Source: Ptiloglossa arizonensis (Eukaryota > Arthropoda > Insecta > Hymenoptera > Colletidae). From it: 64,000 nt of DNA. A program made the position numbers and the translations under genes. The stretch lies in NCBI RefSeq assembly GCF_051014685.1, contig NW_027478597.1:248001-312000 (forward strand), in the 5' to 3' direction. How positions within the stretch are numbered: position 1 is the first letter of the stretch; each line of letters starts with the position of its first letter. This document shows positions 1 to 12,128 of the stretch, piece by piece. The notes under the pieces were generated by a model. The model did no database searches, had not been told where the DNA came from, and was given only the letters and a program-made list of their open reading frames with translations.

Positions 1-916
1 TGTCTTCTCAACCATTTCTTGGCTTCAAACTCCCATATCTCGCGAACGGATTGACCTAACCCAAAAATTCCTAGTGCATCTGAAAGTAGAAACTCGCCCG
101 ATTACAACGGTATGTGTATTTTTTCCCTAGGCCATTCTGGTTAAGCGTTCGGAGCAGCAGAAGCGCGAAAAATTTGTTGTCTTCTCAACCATTTCTTGGC
201 TTCAAACTCCCCTATCTCCCGAACGGATTGACCTAACCCAAAAATTCCTATTGCATCTGAAAGTAGATACTAGCCCGATTACAAAGGTATGTGTATTTTT
301 TCCCTAGGCCATTCTGGTTAAGCGTTTGGATCAGCAGAATTGCGAAATATTGTATGCCTTCTCAACCATTTCTTGGCTTCAAACTCCCATATCTCGCGAA
401 CGGATTGACCTAACCCAAAAATTCCTGTTGCGTGTGAAAGTAAAAACTCGCCCGATTACAACGGTATGTGTATTTTTTCCCTTGCCCATTCTGGTTAAGC
501 GTTTGGAGCAGCAGAATTGCGAAAAATTTGTTGTCTTCTCAACCATTTCTTAGTTTCAAATTCCCATATCTCGCGAACGGAATGACCTAACCCAAAAATT
601 CCTATTGCATCTGAAAGTAGAAACTCGCCCGATTACAAAGGTATGTGTATTTTTTCCCTAGGCCATTCTGGTTAAGCGTTTGGAGCAGCAGAATTGCGAA
701 AAATGTTTTGCCTTCTCTACCATTTCTTGGCTTCAAACTCCCATATCTCCCGAACGGATTGACCTAACCCAAAAATTCCTATTGCATCTGAAAGTAGAAA
801 CACGCCCGATTACAACGGTATGTGTATTTTTTCCCTAGGCCATTCTGGTTAAGCGTTTGGAGCAGCAGAATTGCGAAATATTTTTTGCCTTCTCAACCAT
901 TCCTTGTCTTCAAACT
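1..916. repeat. Family A block duplicated at 6,014-6,929
   Basis: Roughly five monomers in exact 177-base phase. They match the block starting at 6,014 with only a few substitutions, for example ccctaggcc here against ccctagggc near 6,143, and ccctaggcc at 833-841 against ccccgggcc near 6,846-6,854. The first two monomers also match the dimer/trimer units at 4,240-6,080. The match ends where the sequence becomes indel-rich at about 917. Nothing but satellite is present. Confidence 0.9.
662..838. repeat. Representative full-length family A monomer (177 bp)
   Basis: A complete monomer in the phase used here, starting at gccattctgg and ending at ccctag. Consensus landmarks in monomer coordinates: variable ggttaagcgtttggagcag at 9-27; A/T near-palindrome gcgaaaaattttttgc at 35-50 (this copy has a g in the T run); conserved block around catatctcgcgaacggattg at 81-100; poly-A tract at 110-114; hypervariable segment 117-130; conserved block 132-160, including gaaactcgcccgattacaac; poly-T tract about 165-171; CCTAGG spanning the phase boundary. 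This copy carries ctcccgaacgg instead of the commoner ctcgcgaacgg, a frequent allele that removes the TCGCGA palindrome. Confidence 0.95.
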
Positions 917-1982
917 CACTATCGCGAACGGATTGACCTAACCCAAAAATTCCTGTTGCGTGAGAAACGTAAAAACTCGCCCGATTACAACGGTTTGTGT
1001 CTTTTTTCTGCCCATTCTGGTTAACGCGTTTGGCAGCAGCAGAATTGCGAAAATTTTTTGCCTTCTCACCTTTCCTTGTCTTCAAACTCACATATCTCGC
1101 GAACGGATTGACCTAATCCAAAAATCCTAGTTGCATCTGAAAGTAAGAACCACGCCCGATTACAACGGTATGTGTATTTTTTTCCCTAGGCATTCTGGTT
1201 AAGCGTTTGGAGCAGCAGAATTGCGAAAATGTTTTGCCTTCTCTATCCATTCCTTGTCTTCAAACACCATATCTCGCGAACGGATTGACCTAACCAAAAA
1301 TTCCTGTTGCGTGTGATAGTAAAAAACTCGCCCGACTACAACGGTATGTGTATTTTTTCGCTAGCGAATTCTGGTTAAGCGTTTGGAGCAGCAGAAGTGC
1401 GAAAAAATTTGTTGTCTTCTCAACCATTCTTGCGTTCAAACTACCATATCTCGCGAACGGATGACTAACCCAAAAATTCTGTTGGTCGTGAAGTAAAAAT
1501 CTCGCCCGATTACAACGGTATTGTGTATTTTATCCCTTGCCGTTTGGTTACGGTTGGAGCAGCCGAATAGCGACAAATATGTTGTCTTCTCACCCATTCT
1601 CTTAGCTTCAAAGTCCATTATCTCGCGAACCGGATATGACCTAACCAAAAACTCCTATTGCATCTGAAAGCAGAAGCTCCGCCCGATACAACGTATGTGT
1701 ATTTTTTCGCTAGGCCATTCTGGTTAAGCGTATGGAGCAGCAGAAGTGCGAAAAATTTTTGTCTTCTCAACCATTATGGCCTTTCAACTCCACTATTCGT
1801 CCGAACGATTCCTAATCCACGTACCTAACATATACCGATTGCTGCTAAGTAGAAACTCGCCCGATTACTAAGGTTGTGAATTTTGTCCCGGCATCTCTGG
1901 TTAAGCGTTTGAGCAGCAGAATTGCGCCAAGATTTTTGCTTCAACACTTTCCTCTTGTCATAACTCCCATATCTGCGCGAAC
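917..1982. repeat. Indel-riddled patch of about six family A monomers, probable low-accuracy assembly sequence
   Basis: Monomer steps drift (about 172, 178, 176, 174, 174, 177 and 185) although the net change over seven monomers is only -3. Small insertions and deletions occur every 10-20 bases, for example an extra t near 1,521, gaaccggatatgacc near 1,627, and a dropped t and g in cgcccgatacaacgtatg near 1,681. Bases about 1,240-1,780 follow the allele order of 8,850-9,390 (gactacaac, then cgctag, then agaagtgcg, aaaatctcg, cccttgcc and gaaagcagaagctcg). It is therefore a noisy copy of a subtype combination found clean elsewhere, not randomly decayed sequence. The worst part is 1,770-1,982. 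Both edges to clean sequence are sharp. Confidence 0.85.
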
Positions 1983-4181
1983 CTCGCGAACGGATTGACC
2001 TAACCCAAAAATTCCTATTGTAACTGAAAGTAGAAACTCGCCCGATTACAACGGTATGTGTATTTTTTCCCTAGGCCATTCTGGTTAAGCGTTTGGGTCA
2101 GCAGAATTGCGAAAAATTGTATGCCTTCTCAACCATTTCTTGGCTTCAAACTCCCATATCTCGCGAACGGATTGACCTAACCCAAAAATTCCTGTTGCGT
2201 GTGAAACTAAAAACTCGCCCGATTACAACGGTATGTGTATTTTTTCCATAGCCCATTCTGGTTAAGCGTTTCGAGCAGCAGAATTGTGAAAAATGTGTTG
2301 TCTTCTCAACCATTTCTTGGTTTCAAACTCCCATATCTCCCGAACGGATTGACCTAACCCAAAAATTCCTATTGCATCTGAAAGTAGAAACTCGCCCGAT
2401 TACAGGGGTGTGTGTATTTTTTCCCTAGGCCATTCTGGTTAAGCGTTTGGAGCAGCAGAATTGTGTAAAATTTTTTGCCTTCTCTACCATTTCTTGGCTT
2501 CAAACTCCCATATCTCGCGAACGGATTGACCTAACCAAAAAATTTCTATTGCATATGAAAGTAGAAACACGCCCGATTACAACGGTATGTGTATTTTTTC
2601 CCTAGGCCATTCTGGTTAAGCGTTTGGAACAGCAGAAATGCGAAAAATTTTTTGCCTTCTCAACCATTCCTTGTCTTCAAACTCCCACATCTCGCGAACG
2701 GATTGACCTAACCCAAAAATTCCTATTGTAACTGAAAGTAGAAACTCGCCCGATTACAGGGGTGTGTGTATTTTTTCCCTAGGCCATTCTGGTTAAGCGT
2801 TTGGAGCAGCAGAATTGTGAAAAATTTTTTGCCTTCTCTACCATTTCTTGGCTTCAAACTCCCATATCTCGCGAACGGATTGACCTAACCCAAAAATTTT
2901 ATTGCATCTATAAGTAGAAACACGCCCGATTACAACGGTATGGGTATTGTTGCCCTAGGCCATTCTGGTTAAGCGTTTGGAGCAGCAGAATTGCGAAAAA
3001 TTTTTTGCCTTCCCAACCATTCCTTGTCTTCAAACTCCCATATCTCGCGGACGGATTGACCTAACGCAAAAATTCCTGTTGCGTGTGAAAGTAAAAACTC
3101 GCCCGATTACAACGGTATGTGCCTTTTTTCCCTAGCACATTCTGGTTAAGCGTTTGGAGCAGCAGAATTGCGAAATATTTGTTGCCTTCTCAACCATTTC
3201 TTGGCTTCAAACTCCCATATCTCGCGAAAGGATTGACCTAACCCAAAAATTCCTAGTGCATCTGAAAGTAGAAACTCGCCCGATTACAACGGTATGTGTA
3301 TTTTTTCCCAAGGCCATTCTGCTTAAGCGTTTGGAGCAGCAGAAGTGCGAACAATTTGTTGTCTTCTCAACTATTTCTTGGCTTCAAGCTCCCATATCAC
3401 CCGAACGGATTGACCTAACCCAAAAATTCCTGTTGCATCTGGAAGTAGAAACTCACCCGATTACAAAGGTATGTGTATTTTCTCCCTAGGCCATCTTGTT
3501 AAGCGTTTGGAGCAGCAGAATTGCGAAAAATTTTTTTCCTTCTCAACCAGTCCTTGTCTTCAAACTCCCATAACTCGCGAATGGATTGACCTAACCCAAA
3601 AATTTCTATTGTAACTGAAAGTAGAAACACGCCCGATTACAACGGTATGTGTATTTTTTCCCTAGCCCATTCTGGTTAAGCGTTTCGAGCAGCAGAATTG
3701 TGAAAAATTTGTTTTCTTCTCAACCATTTCTTAGCTTCAAAGTCCCATATCTCGCGAACGGATTGACCTAACCCAAAAACTCCTATTGCATCTGAAAGTA
3801 GAAACTCGCCCGATTACAACGGTATGTGTATTTTTTCCCTAGGCCATTCTGGTTAAGCGTTTGGATCAGTAGAATTGCGAAAAATGTTTTGCCTTCTCTA
3901 CCATTTCTTGGCTTCAAACTCCGATATCTCGCGAACGGATTGACCTAACCCAAAAATTCCAATTGCATCTGAAAGTAGAAGCTCGCCCGATTACAACGGT
4001 ATGTGTATTTTTTCGCAAGGCCATTCTGGTTCAGCGTTTGGAGCAGCAGAAGTGCGAAAAATTTGTTGTCATCTCAACCATTTCTTGGCTTCAAACTCCC
4101 ATATCTCCCGAACGGATTGACCTAACCCAAAAATTCCTGTTGCGTGTGAAAGTAAAAACTCGCCCGATTACAACGGTATGT
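1983..4181. repeat. Family A monomers, left part related to the 16-mer HOR
   Basis: Clean 177-base phase resumes at about 1,983. Bases 1,990-2,750 carry the same ordered variants as 9,796-10,540, 12,630-13,370 and 16,700 onward: gggtcagcag, then ttgtatgcc, ccatagccc, gtttcgagcag, attacaggggtgtg and gtgtaaaatt. From 2,880 to 4,180 the monomers are mixed subtypes. Two single-base deletions account for the phase change here: the shortened attttattgc near 2,898 and ggccatcttg near 3,490. Confidence 0.85.
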
Positions 4182-6482
4182 GTCTTTTTTCCCTAGCCCA
4201 TTCTGGTTAAGCGTTTGGAGCAGCAGAATTGAGAAAAATTTGTTGTCTTCTCAACCATTTCTTGGCTTCAAACTCCCATATCTCGCGAACGGATTGACCT
4301 AACCCAAAAATTCCTAGTGCATCTGAAAGTAGAAACTCGCCCGATTACAACGGTATGTGTATTTTTTCCCTAGGCCATTCTGGTTAAGCGTTCGGAGCAG
4401 CAGAAGCGCGAAAAATTTGTTGTCTTCTCAACCATTTCTTGGCTTCAAACTCCCCTATCTCCCGAACGGATTGACCTAACCCAAAAATTCCTATTGCATC
4501 TGAAAGTAGATACTAGCCCGATTACAAAGGTATGTGTATTTTTGCCCTAGGCCATTCTGGTTAAGCGTTTGGATCAGCAGAATTGCGAAATATTGTATGC
4601 CTTCTCAACCATTTCTTGGCTTCAAACTCCCATATCTCGCGAACGGATTGACCTAACCCAAAAATTCCTAGTGCATCTGAAAGTAGAAACTCGCCCGATT
4701 ACAACGGTATGTGTATTTTTTCCCTAGGCCATTCTGGTTAAGCGTTCGGAGCAGCAGAAGCGCGAAAAATTTGTTGTCTTCTCAACCATTTCTTGGCTTC
4801 AAACTCCCCTATCTCCCGAACGGATTGACCTAACCCAAAAATTCCTATTGCATCTGAAAGTAGATACTAGCCCGATTACAAAGGTATGTGTATTTTTGCC
4901 CTAGGCCATTCTGGTTAAGCGTTTGGATCAGCAGAATTGCGAAATATTGTATGCCTTCTCAACCATTTCTTGGCTTCAAACTCCCATATCTCGCGAACGG
5001 ATTGACCTAACCCAAAAATTCCTAGTGCATCTGAAAGTAGAAACTCGCCCGATTACAACGGTATGTGTATTTTTTCCCTAGGCCATTCTGGTTAAGCGTT
5101 CGGAGCAGCAGAAGCGCGAAAAATTTGTTGTCTTCTCAACCATTTCTTGGCTTCAAACTCCCCTATCTCCCGAACGGATTGACCTAACCCAAAAATTCCT
5201 ATTGCATCTGAAAGTAGATACTAGCCCGATTACAAAGGTATGTGTATTTTTTCCCTAGGCCATTCTGGTTAAGCGTTTGGATCAGCAGAATTGCGAAATA
5301 TTGTATGCCTTCTCAACCATTTCTTGGCTTCAAACTCCCATATCTCGCGAACGGATTGACCTAACCCAAAAATTCCTGTTGCGTGTGAAAGTAAAAACTC
5401 GCCCGATTACAACGGTATGTGTCTTTTTTCCCTAGCCCATTCTGGTTAAGCGTTTGGAGCAGCAGAATTGAGAAAAATTTGTTGTCTTCTCAACCATTTC
5501 TTGGCTTCAAACTCCCATATCTCGCGAACGGATTGACCTAACCCAAAAATTCCTAGTGCATCTGAAAGTAGAAACTCGCCCGATTACAACGGTATGTGTA
5601 TTTTTTCCCTAGGCCATTCTGGTTAAGCGTTCGGAGCAGCAGAAGCGCGAAAAATTTGTTGTCTTCTCAACCATTTCTTGGCTTCAAACTCCCCTATCTC
5701 CCGAACGGATAGACCTAACCCAAAAATTCCTATTGCATCTGAAAGTAGATACTAGCCCGATTACAAAGGTATGTGTATTTTTTCCCTAGGCCATTCTGGT
5801 TAAGCGTTTGGATCAGCAGAATTGCGAAATATTGTATGCCTTCTCAACCATTTCTTGGCTTCAAACTCCCATATCTCGCGAACGGATTGACCTAACCCAA
5901 AAATTCCTGTTGCGTGTGAAAGTAAAAACTCGCCCGATTACAACGGTATGTGTCTTTTTTCCCTAGCCCATTCTGGTTAAGCGTTTGGAGCAGCAGAATT
6001 GAGAAAAATTTGTTGTCTTCTCAACCATTTCTTGGCTTCAAACTCCCATATCTCGCGAACGGATTGACCTAACCCAAAAATTCCTAGTGCATCTGAAAGT
6101 AGAAACTCGCCCGATTACAACGGTATGTGTATTTTTTCCCTAGGGCATTCTGGTTAAGCGTTCGGAGCAGCAGAATCGCGAAAAATTTGTTGTCTTCTCA
6201 ACCATTTCTTGGCTTCAAACTCCCCTATCTCCCGAACGGATTGACCTAACCCAAAAATTCCTATTGCATCTGAAAGTAGATACTAGCCCGATTACAAAGG
6301 TATGTGTATTTTTTCCCTAGGCCATTCTGGTTAAGCGTTTGGATCAGCAGAATTGCGAAATATTGTATGCCTTCTCAACCATTTCTTGGCTTCAAACTCC
6401 CATATCTCGCGAACGGATTGACCTAACCCAAAAATTCCTGTTGCGTGTGAAAGTAAAAACTCGCCCGATTACAACGGTATGT
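4182..6482. repeat. Nested 2-mer (354 bp) and 3-mer (531 bp) HOR of family A
   Basis: The allele cctagtgcat occurs at 4,313, 4,667, 5,021, 5,552 and 6,083, giving spacings of 354, 354, 531 and 531. The allele gtcttttttccc occurs at 4,182, 5,421 and 5,952 (1,239 then 531). The block thus reads as a trimer whose second and third monomers were amplified twice more as a dimer, followed by two further trimers. Copies are almost identical. The dimer copies at about 4,540 and 4,893 carry tttttgccctagg whereas the others carry ttttttccctagg, so those two are the closest pair. Confidence 0.9.
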
Positions 6483-9297
6483 GTATTTTTTCCCTTGCCC
6501 ATTCTGGTTAAGCGTTTGGAGCAGCAGAATTGCGAAAAATTTGTTGTCTTCTCAACCATTTCTTAGTTTCAAATTCCCATATCTCGCGAACGGAATGACC
6601 TAACCCAAAAATTCCTATTGCATCTGAAAGTAGAAACTCGCCCGATTACAAAGGTATGTGTATTTTTTCCCTAGGCCATTCTGGTTAAGCGTTTGGAGCA
6701 GCAGAATTGCGAAAAATGTTTTGCCTTCTCTACCATTTCTTGGCTTCAAACTCCCATATCTCCCGAACGGATTGACCTAACCCAAAAATTCCTATTGCAT
6801 CTGAAAGTAGAAACACGCCCGATTACAACGGTATGTGTATTTTTTCCCCGGGCCATTCTGGTTAAGCGTTTGGAGCAGCAGAATTGCGAAATATTTTTTG
6901 CCTTCTCAACCATTCCTTGTCTTCAAACTCCCATATCTCGCGAACGGATTGACCTAACCCAAAAATTCCTGTTGCGTGTGAAAGTAAAAACTCGCCCGAT
7001 TACAACGGTATGTGTCTTTTTTCCCTAGCCCATTCTGGTTAAGCGTTTGGAGCAGCAGAATTGCGAAAAATTTTTTGCCTTCTCAACCATTCCTTGTCTT
7101 CAAACTCACATATCGCGCGAACGGATTGACCTAACCCAAAAATTCCTATTGTAACTGAAAGTAGAAACTCGCCCGATTACAACGGTATGTGTATTTTTTC
7201 CCTAGGCCATTCTGGTTAAGCGTTTGGATCAGCAGAATTGCGAAAAATTGTATGCCTTCTCAACCATTTCTTGGCTTCAAACTCCCATATCTCGCGAACG
7301 GATTGACCTAACCCAAAATTCCTGTTGCGTGTGAAAATAAAAACTGGCCCGATTACAATGCATGTGTGTTTTTTCCCTAGCCCATTCTGGTTAAGCGTCT
7401 CGAGCAGCAGAATTGTGAAAAATTTGTTGTCTTCTCAACCATTTCTTAGCTTCAAAGTCCCATATCTCGCGAACGGATTGACCTAACCCAAAAACTCCTA
7501 TTGCATCTGAAAGTAGAAACTCGCCCGATTACAACGGTATGTGTATTTTTTCCCTAGGCCATTCTGGTTAAGCGTTTGGAGAAGCAGAATTGCGAAAAAT
7601 TTTTTGCCTTCTCAACCATTCCTTGTCTTCAAACTCACATATCTCGCGAACGGATTGACCTAACCCAAAAATTCCTGTTGCGTGTGAAAATAAAAACTCG
7701 CCCGATTACAACGGCATGTGTATTTTTTCCCTAGCCCATTCTGGTTAAGCGTCTCGAGCAGCAGAATTGTGAAAAATTTGTTGTCTTCTCAACCATTTCT
7801 TAGCTTCAAAGTCCCATATCTCGCAAACGGATTGACCTAACCCAAAAACTCCTATTGCATCTGAAAGTAGAAACTCGCCCGATTACAACGGTATGTGTAT
7901 TTTTTCCCTAGGCCATTCTGGTTAAGCGTTTGGATCAGTAGAATTGCGAAAAATGTTTTGCCTTCTCTACCATTTCTTGGCTTCAAGCTCCGATATCTCG
8001 CGAACGGATTGACCGAACCCAAAAATTCCAATTGCATCTGAAAGTAGAAACTCGCCCGATTACAACGGTATGTGTATTTTTTCCCTAGCCCATTCAGGTT
8101 AAGCGTTTGGATCAGCAGAATTGCGAAAAATTTGTTGTCTTCTCAACCATTCCTTGGCTTCAAACTCCCATATCTCGCGAACGGATTGACCTAATCCAAA
8201 AATTCCTAGTGCATCTGAAAGTAGAAACACGCCCGATTACAACGGTATGTGTATTTTTTCCCTAGGCCATTCTGGTTAAGCGTTTGGAGCAGCAGAATTG
8301 CGAAAAATGTTTTGCCTTCTCTACCATTTCTTGGCTTCAAACTCCCATATCTCCCGAACGGATTGACCTAACCCAAAAATTCCTATTGCATCTGAAAGTA
8401 GAAACTCGCCCGATTACAGGGGTGTGTGTATTTTTTCCCTAGGCCATTCTGGTTAAGCGTTTGGAGCAGCAGAATTGTGAAAATCTTTTGCCTTCTCAAC
8501 CATTTCTTGGCTTCAAACTCCCATATCTTGCGAACGGATTGACCTAACCTAAAAATTCCTAGTGCATCTGAAAGTAGAAACACGCCCGATTACAACGGTA
8601 TGTGTATTTTTTCCCTAGCCCATTCTGGTTAAGCGTTTGGATCAGCAGAATTGCGAAAAATGTTTTGCCTTCTCTACCATTTCTTGGCTTCAAACTCCCA
8701 TATCTTGCGAACGGATTGACCTAACCCAAAAATTCCTAGTGCATCTGAAAGTAGAAACACGCCCGATTACAACGGTATGTGTATTTTTTCCCTAGGCCAT
8801 TCTGGTTAAGCGTTTGGAGCAGCAGAATTGCGAAAAATTTTTTGCCTTCTCAACCATTCCTTGTCTTCAAACTCCCATATCTCGCGAACGGATTGACCTA
8901 ACCCAAAAATTCCTGTTGCGTGTGAAAGTAAAAACTCGCCCGACTACAACGGTATGTGTATTTTTTCGCTAGGCCATTCTGGTTAAGCGTTTGGAGCAGC
9001 AGAAGTGCGAAAAATTTGTTGTCTTCTCAACCATTTCTTGGCTTCAAACTCCCATATCTCGCGAACGGATTGACCTAACCCAAAAATTCCTGTTGCGTGT
9101 GAAAGTAAAATCTCGCCCGATTACAACGGTATGTGTATTTTTTCCCTTGCCCATTCTGGTTAAGCGTTTGGAGCAGCAGAATTGCGAAAAATTTGTTGTC
9201 TTCTCAACCATTTCTTAGCTTCAAAGTCCCATATCTCGCGAACGGATTGACCTAACCCAAAAACTCCTATTGCATCTGAAAGCAGAAGCTCGCCCGA
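6483..9297. repeat. Family A monomers, mixed subtypes with a local dimer duplication
   Basis: Continuous 177-base monomers. The allele gcgtctcgagcag occurs near 7,395 and 7,749, exactly 354 apart, marking a dimer duplication. The left copy is more diverged (a deleted a near 7,316 and catgtgtg near 7,361). Bases 8,170-8,330 and 8,850-9,390 are the clean equivalents of the indel-rich patch at 917-1,982. No non-satellite sequence was seen. Confidence 0.85.
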
Positions 9298-12128
9298 TTA
9301 CAACGGTATGTGTATTTTTTCGCTAGGCCATTCTGGTTAAGCGTTTGGAGCAGCAGAAGTGCGAAAAATTTGTTGTCTTCTCAACCATTTCTTGGCTTCA
9401 AACTCCCATATCTCCCGAACGGACTGACCTAACCCAAAAAATCCTATTGCATCTGAAAGTAGAAACTCGCCCGATTACAAAGGTATGTGTATTTTTTCCC
9501 TAGGCCATTCTGGTTAAGCGTTTGGAGCAGCAGAATTGTGAAAAATTTTTTGCCTTCTCCACCATTTCTTGGCTTCAAACTCCCATATCTCGCGAACGGA
9601 TTGACCGAACCTAAAAATTCCTATTGTAACTGAAAGTAGAAATTCGCCCGATTACAACGGTATGTGTATTTTTTCCCTAGGCCATTCTGGTTAAGCGTTT
9701 GGAGCAGCAGAATTGCGAAAAATTTTTTGCCTTCTCAACCATTCCTTGTCTTCAAACTCCCATATCTCGCGAACGGATTGACCTAACCCAAAAATTCCTA
9801 TTGTAGCTGAAAGTAGAAACTCGCCCGATTACAACGGTATGTGTATTTTTTCCCTAGGCCATTCTGGTTAAGCGTTTGGGTCGGCAGAATTGCGAAAAAT
9901 TGTATGCCTTCTCAACCATTTCTTGGCTTCAAACTCCCATATCTCGCGAACGGATTGACCTAACCCAAAAATTCCTGTTGCGTGTGAAAATAAAAACTCG
10001 CCCGATTACAACGGTATGTGTATTTTTTCCATAGCCCATTCTGGTTAAGCGTTTCGAGCAGCAGAATTGTGAAAAATTTGTTGTCTTCTCAACCATTTCT
10101 TGGCTTCAAACTCCCATATCTCCCGAACGGATTGACCTAACCCAAAAATTCCTATTGCATCTGAAAGTAGAAACTCGCCCGATTACAGGGGTGTGTGTAT
10201 TTTTTCCCTAGGCCATTCTGGTTAAGCGTTTGGAGCAGCAGAATTGTGTAAAATTTTTTGCCTTCTCTACCATTTCTTGGCTTCAAACTCCCATATCTCG
10301 CGAACGGATTGACCTAACCAAAAAATTTCTATTGCATATGAAAGTAGAAACACGCCCGATTACAACGGTATGTGTATTTTTTCCCTAGGCCATTCTGGTT
10401 AAGCGTTTGGAACAGCAGAAATGCGAAAAATTTTTTGCCTTCTCAACCATTCCTTGTCTTCAAACTCCCACATCTCGCGAACGGATTGACCTAACCCAAA
10501 AATTCCTATTGTAACTGAAAGTAGAAACTCGCCCGATTACAGGGGTGTGTGTATTTTTTCCCTAGGCCATTCTGGTTAAGCGTTTGGAGCAGCAGAATTG
10601 TGAAAAATTTTTTGCCTTCTCTACCATTTCTTGGCTTCAAACTCCCATATCTCGCGAACGGATTGACCTAACCCAAAAATTTCTATTGCATATGAAAGTA
10701 GAAACACGCCCGATTACAACGGTATGTGTATTTTTTCCCTAGGCCATTCTGGTTAAGCGTTTGGAGCAGCAGAAATGCGAAAAATTTTTTGCCTTCTCAA
10801 CCATTCCTTGTCTTCAAACTCCCACATCTCGCGAACGGATTGACCTAACCCAAAAATTCCTATTGTAACTGAAAGTAGAAACTCGCCCGGTTACAACGGT
10901 ATGTGTATTTTTGCCCTAGGCCATTCTGGTTAAGCGTTCGGATCAGCAGAATTGCGAAAAATGTTTTGCCTTCTCTACCATTTCTTAGCTTCAAACTCCC
11001 ATATCTCCCGAACGGATTGACGTAACCCAAAAATTCCTATTGCATCTGGAAGTAGAAACTCGCCCGATTACAACGGTATGTGTATTTTTTCCCTTGCCCA
11101 TTCTGGTTAAGCGTTTGGAGCAGCAGAATTGCGAAAAATTTGTTGCCTTCTCAACCATTTCTTAGTTTCAAATTCCCATATCTCGCGAACGGAATGACCT
11201 AACCCAAAAATTCCTAGTGCATCTGAAAGTAGAAACTCGCCCGATTACAACGGTATGTGTATTTTTTCCCTAGGCCATTCTGGTTAAGCGTTTGGAGCAG
11301 CAGAGTTGCGAAAAATTTGTTATCTTCTCAACCATTTCTTGGCTTCAAACTCCCATATCTCCCGAACGGATTGACCTAACCCAAAAATTCTAATTGCATC
11401 TGAAAGTAGAAACTCGCCCGATAACAACGGTATGTGTATTTTTTCCCTAGGCCATTCTGGTTAAGCGTTTGGAGCAGCAGAATTGCGAAAAATGTTTTGC
11501 CTTCTCTACCATTTCTTGGCTTCAAACTCCCATATCTCCCGAACGGATTGACCTAACCCAAAAATTCCTATTGCATCTGAAAGTAGAAACTCGCCCGATT
11601 ACAGGGGTGTGTGTATTTTTTCCCTAGGCCATTCTGGTTAAGCGTTTGGAGCAGCAGAATTGTGAAAATCTTTTGCCTTCTCAACCATTCCTTGTCTTCA
11701 AACTCCCATAACTCGCGAACGGATTGACCTAACCCAAAAATTGCTATTGTAACTGAAAGTAGAAACTCGCCGGATTACAACGGTATGTGTATTTTTTCCC
11801 TAGCCCATTCTGGTTAAGCGTTTGGATCAGCAGAATTGCGAAAAATTTGTTGTCTTTTCAACCATTTCTTGCCTTCAAACTCCCATATCTTGCGAACGGA
11901 TTGACCTAACCCAAAAATTCCTAGTGCATCTGAAAGTAGAAACACGCCCGATTACAACGGTATGTGTATTTTTTCCCTAGGCCATTCTGGTTAAGCGTTT
12001 GGAGCAGCAGAATTGCGAAAAATTTTTTGCCTTCTCAACCATTCCTTGTCTTCAAACTCCCATATCTCGCGAACGGATTGACCTAACCCAAAAATTCCTG
12101 TTGCGTGTGAAAGTAAAAACTCGCCCGA
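9298..12128. repeat. 16-monomer HOR, first copy (2,831 bp)
   Basis: Marker alleles repeat 2,831 bases downstream: ggactgacc at 9,421 and 12,252, and agcgtttggg at 9,871 and 12,702. The unit is 16 x 177 minus 1; the missing base lies in the gaaaatcttttgcc allele near 11,667. In order it holds the 7-mer module (about 9,600-10,840), the tttttgccctagg/gttcggatcagcag module from about 10,908, and monomers ending in cgactacaac/cgctagg just before the next copy. Confidence 0.88.

Noticed and set aside
326..553. Short plus-strand ORFs of 60-111 residues (e.g. 326-553, 3,154-3,489, 6,693-7,028, 43,494-43,682) as genes
   Set aside because: They are read-through of the same satellite monomer in a frame kept open by the 177-base period. 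They start and stop at allele differences, repeat many times, and have no codon bias, promoter or recognisable domain.
1770..1982. Insertion of unrelated DNA in the most divergent part of the noisy patch
   Set aside because: Fragments such as gtagaaactcgcccgatta, ctctggttaagcg and gcagcagaattgcg remain in order at roughly the right distances, so it is still a family A monomer with many errors.
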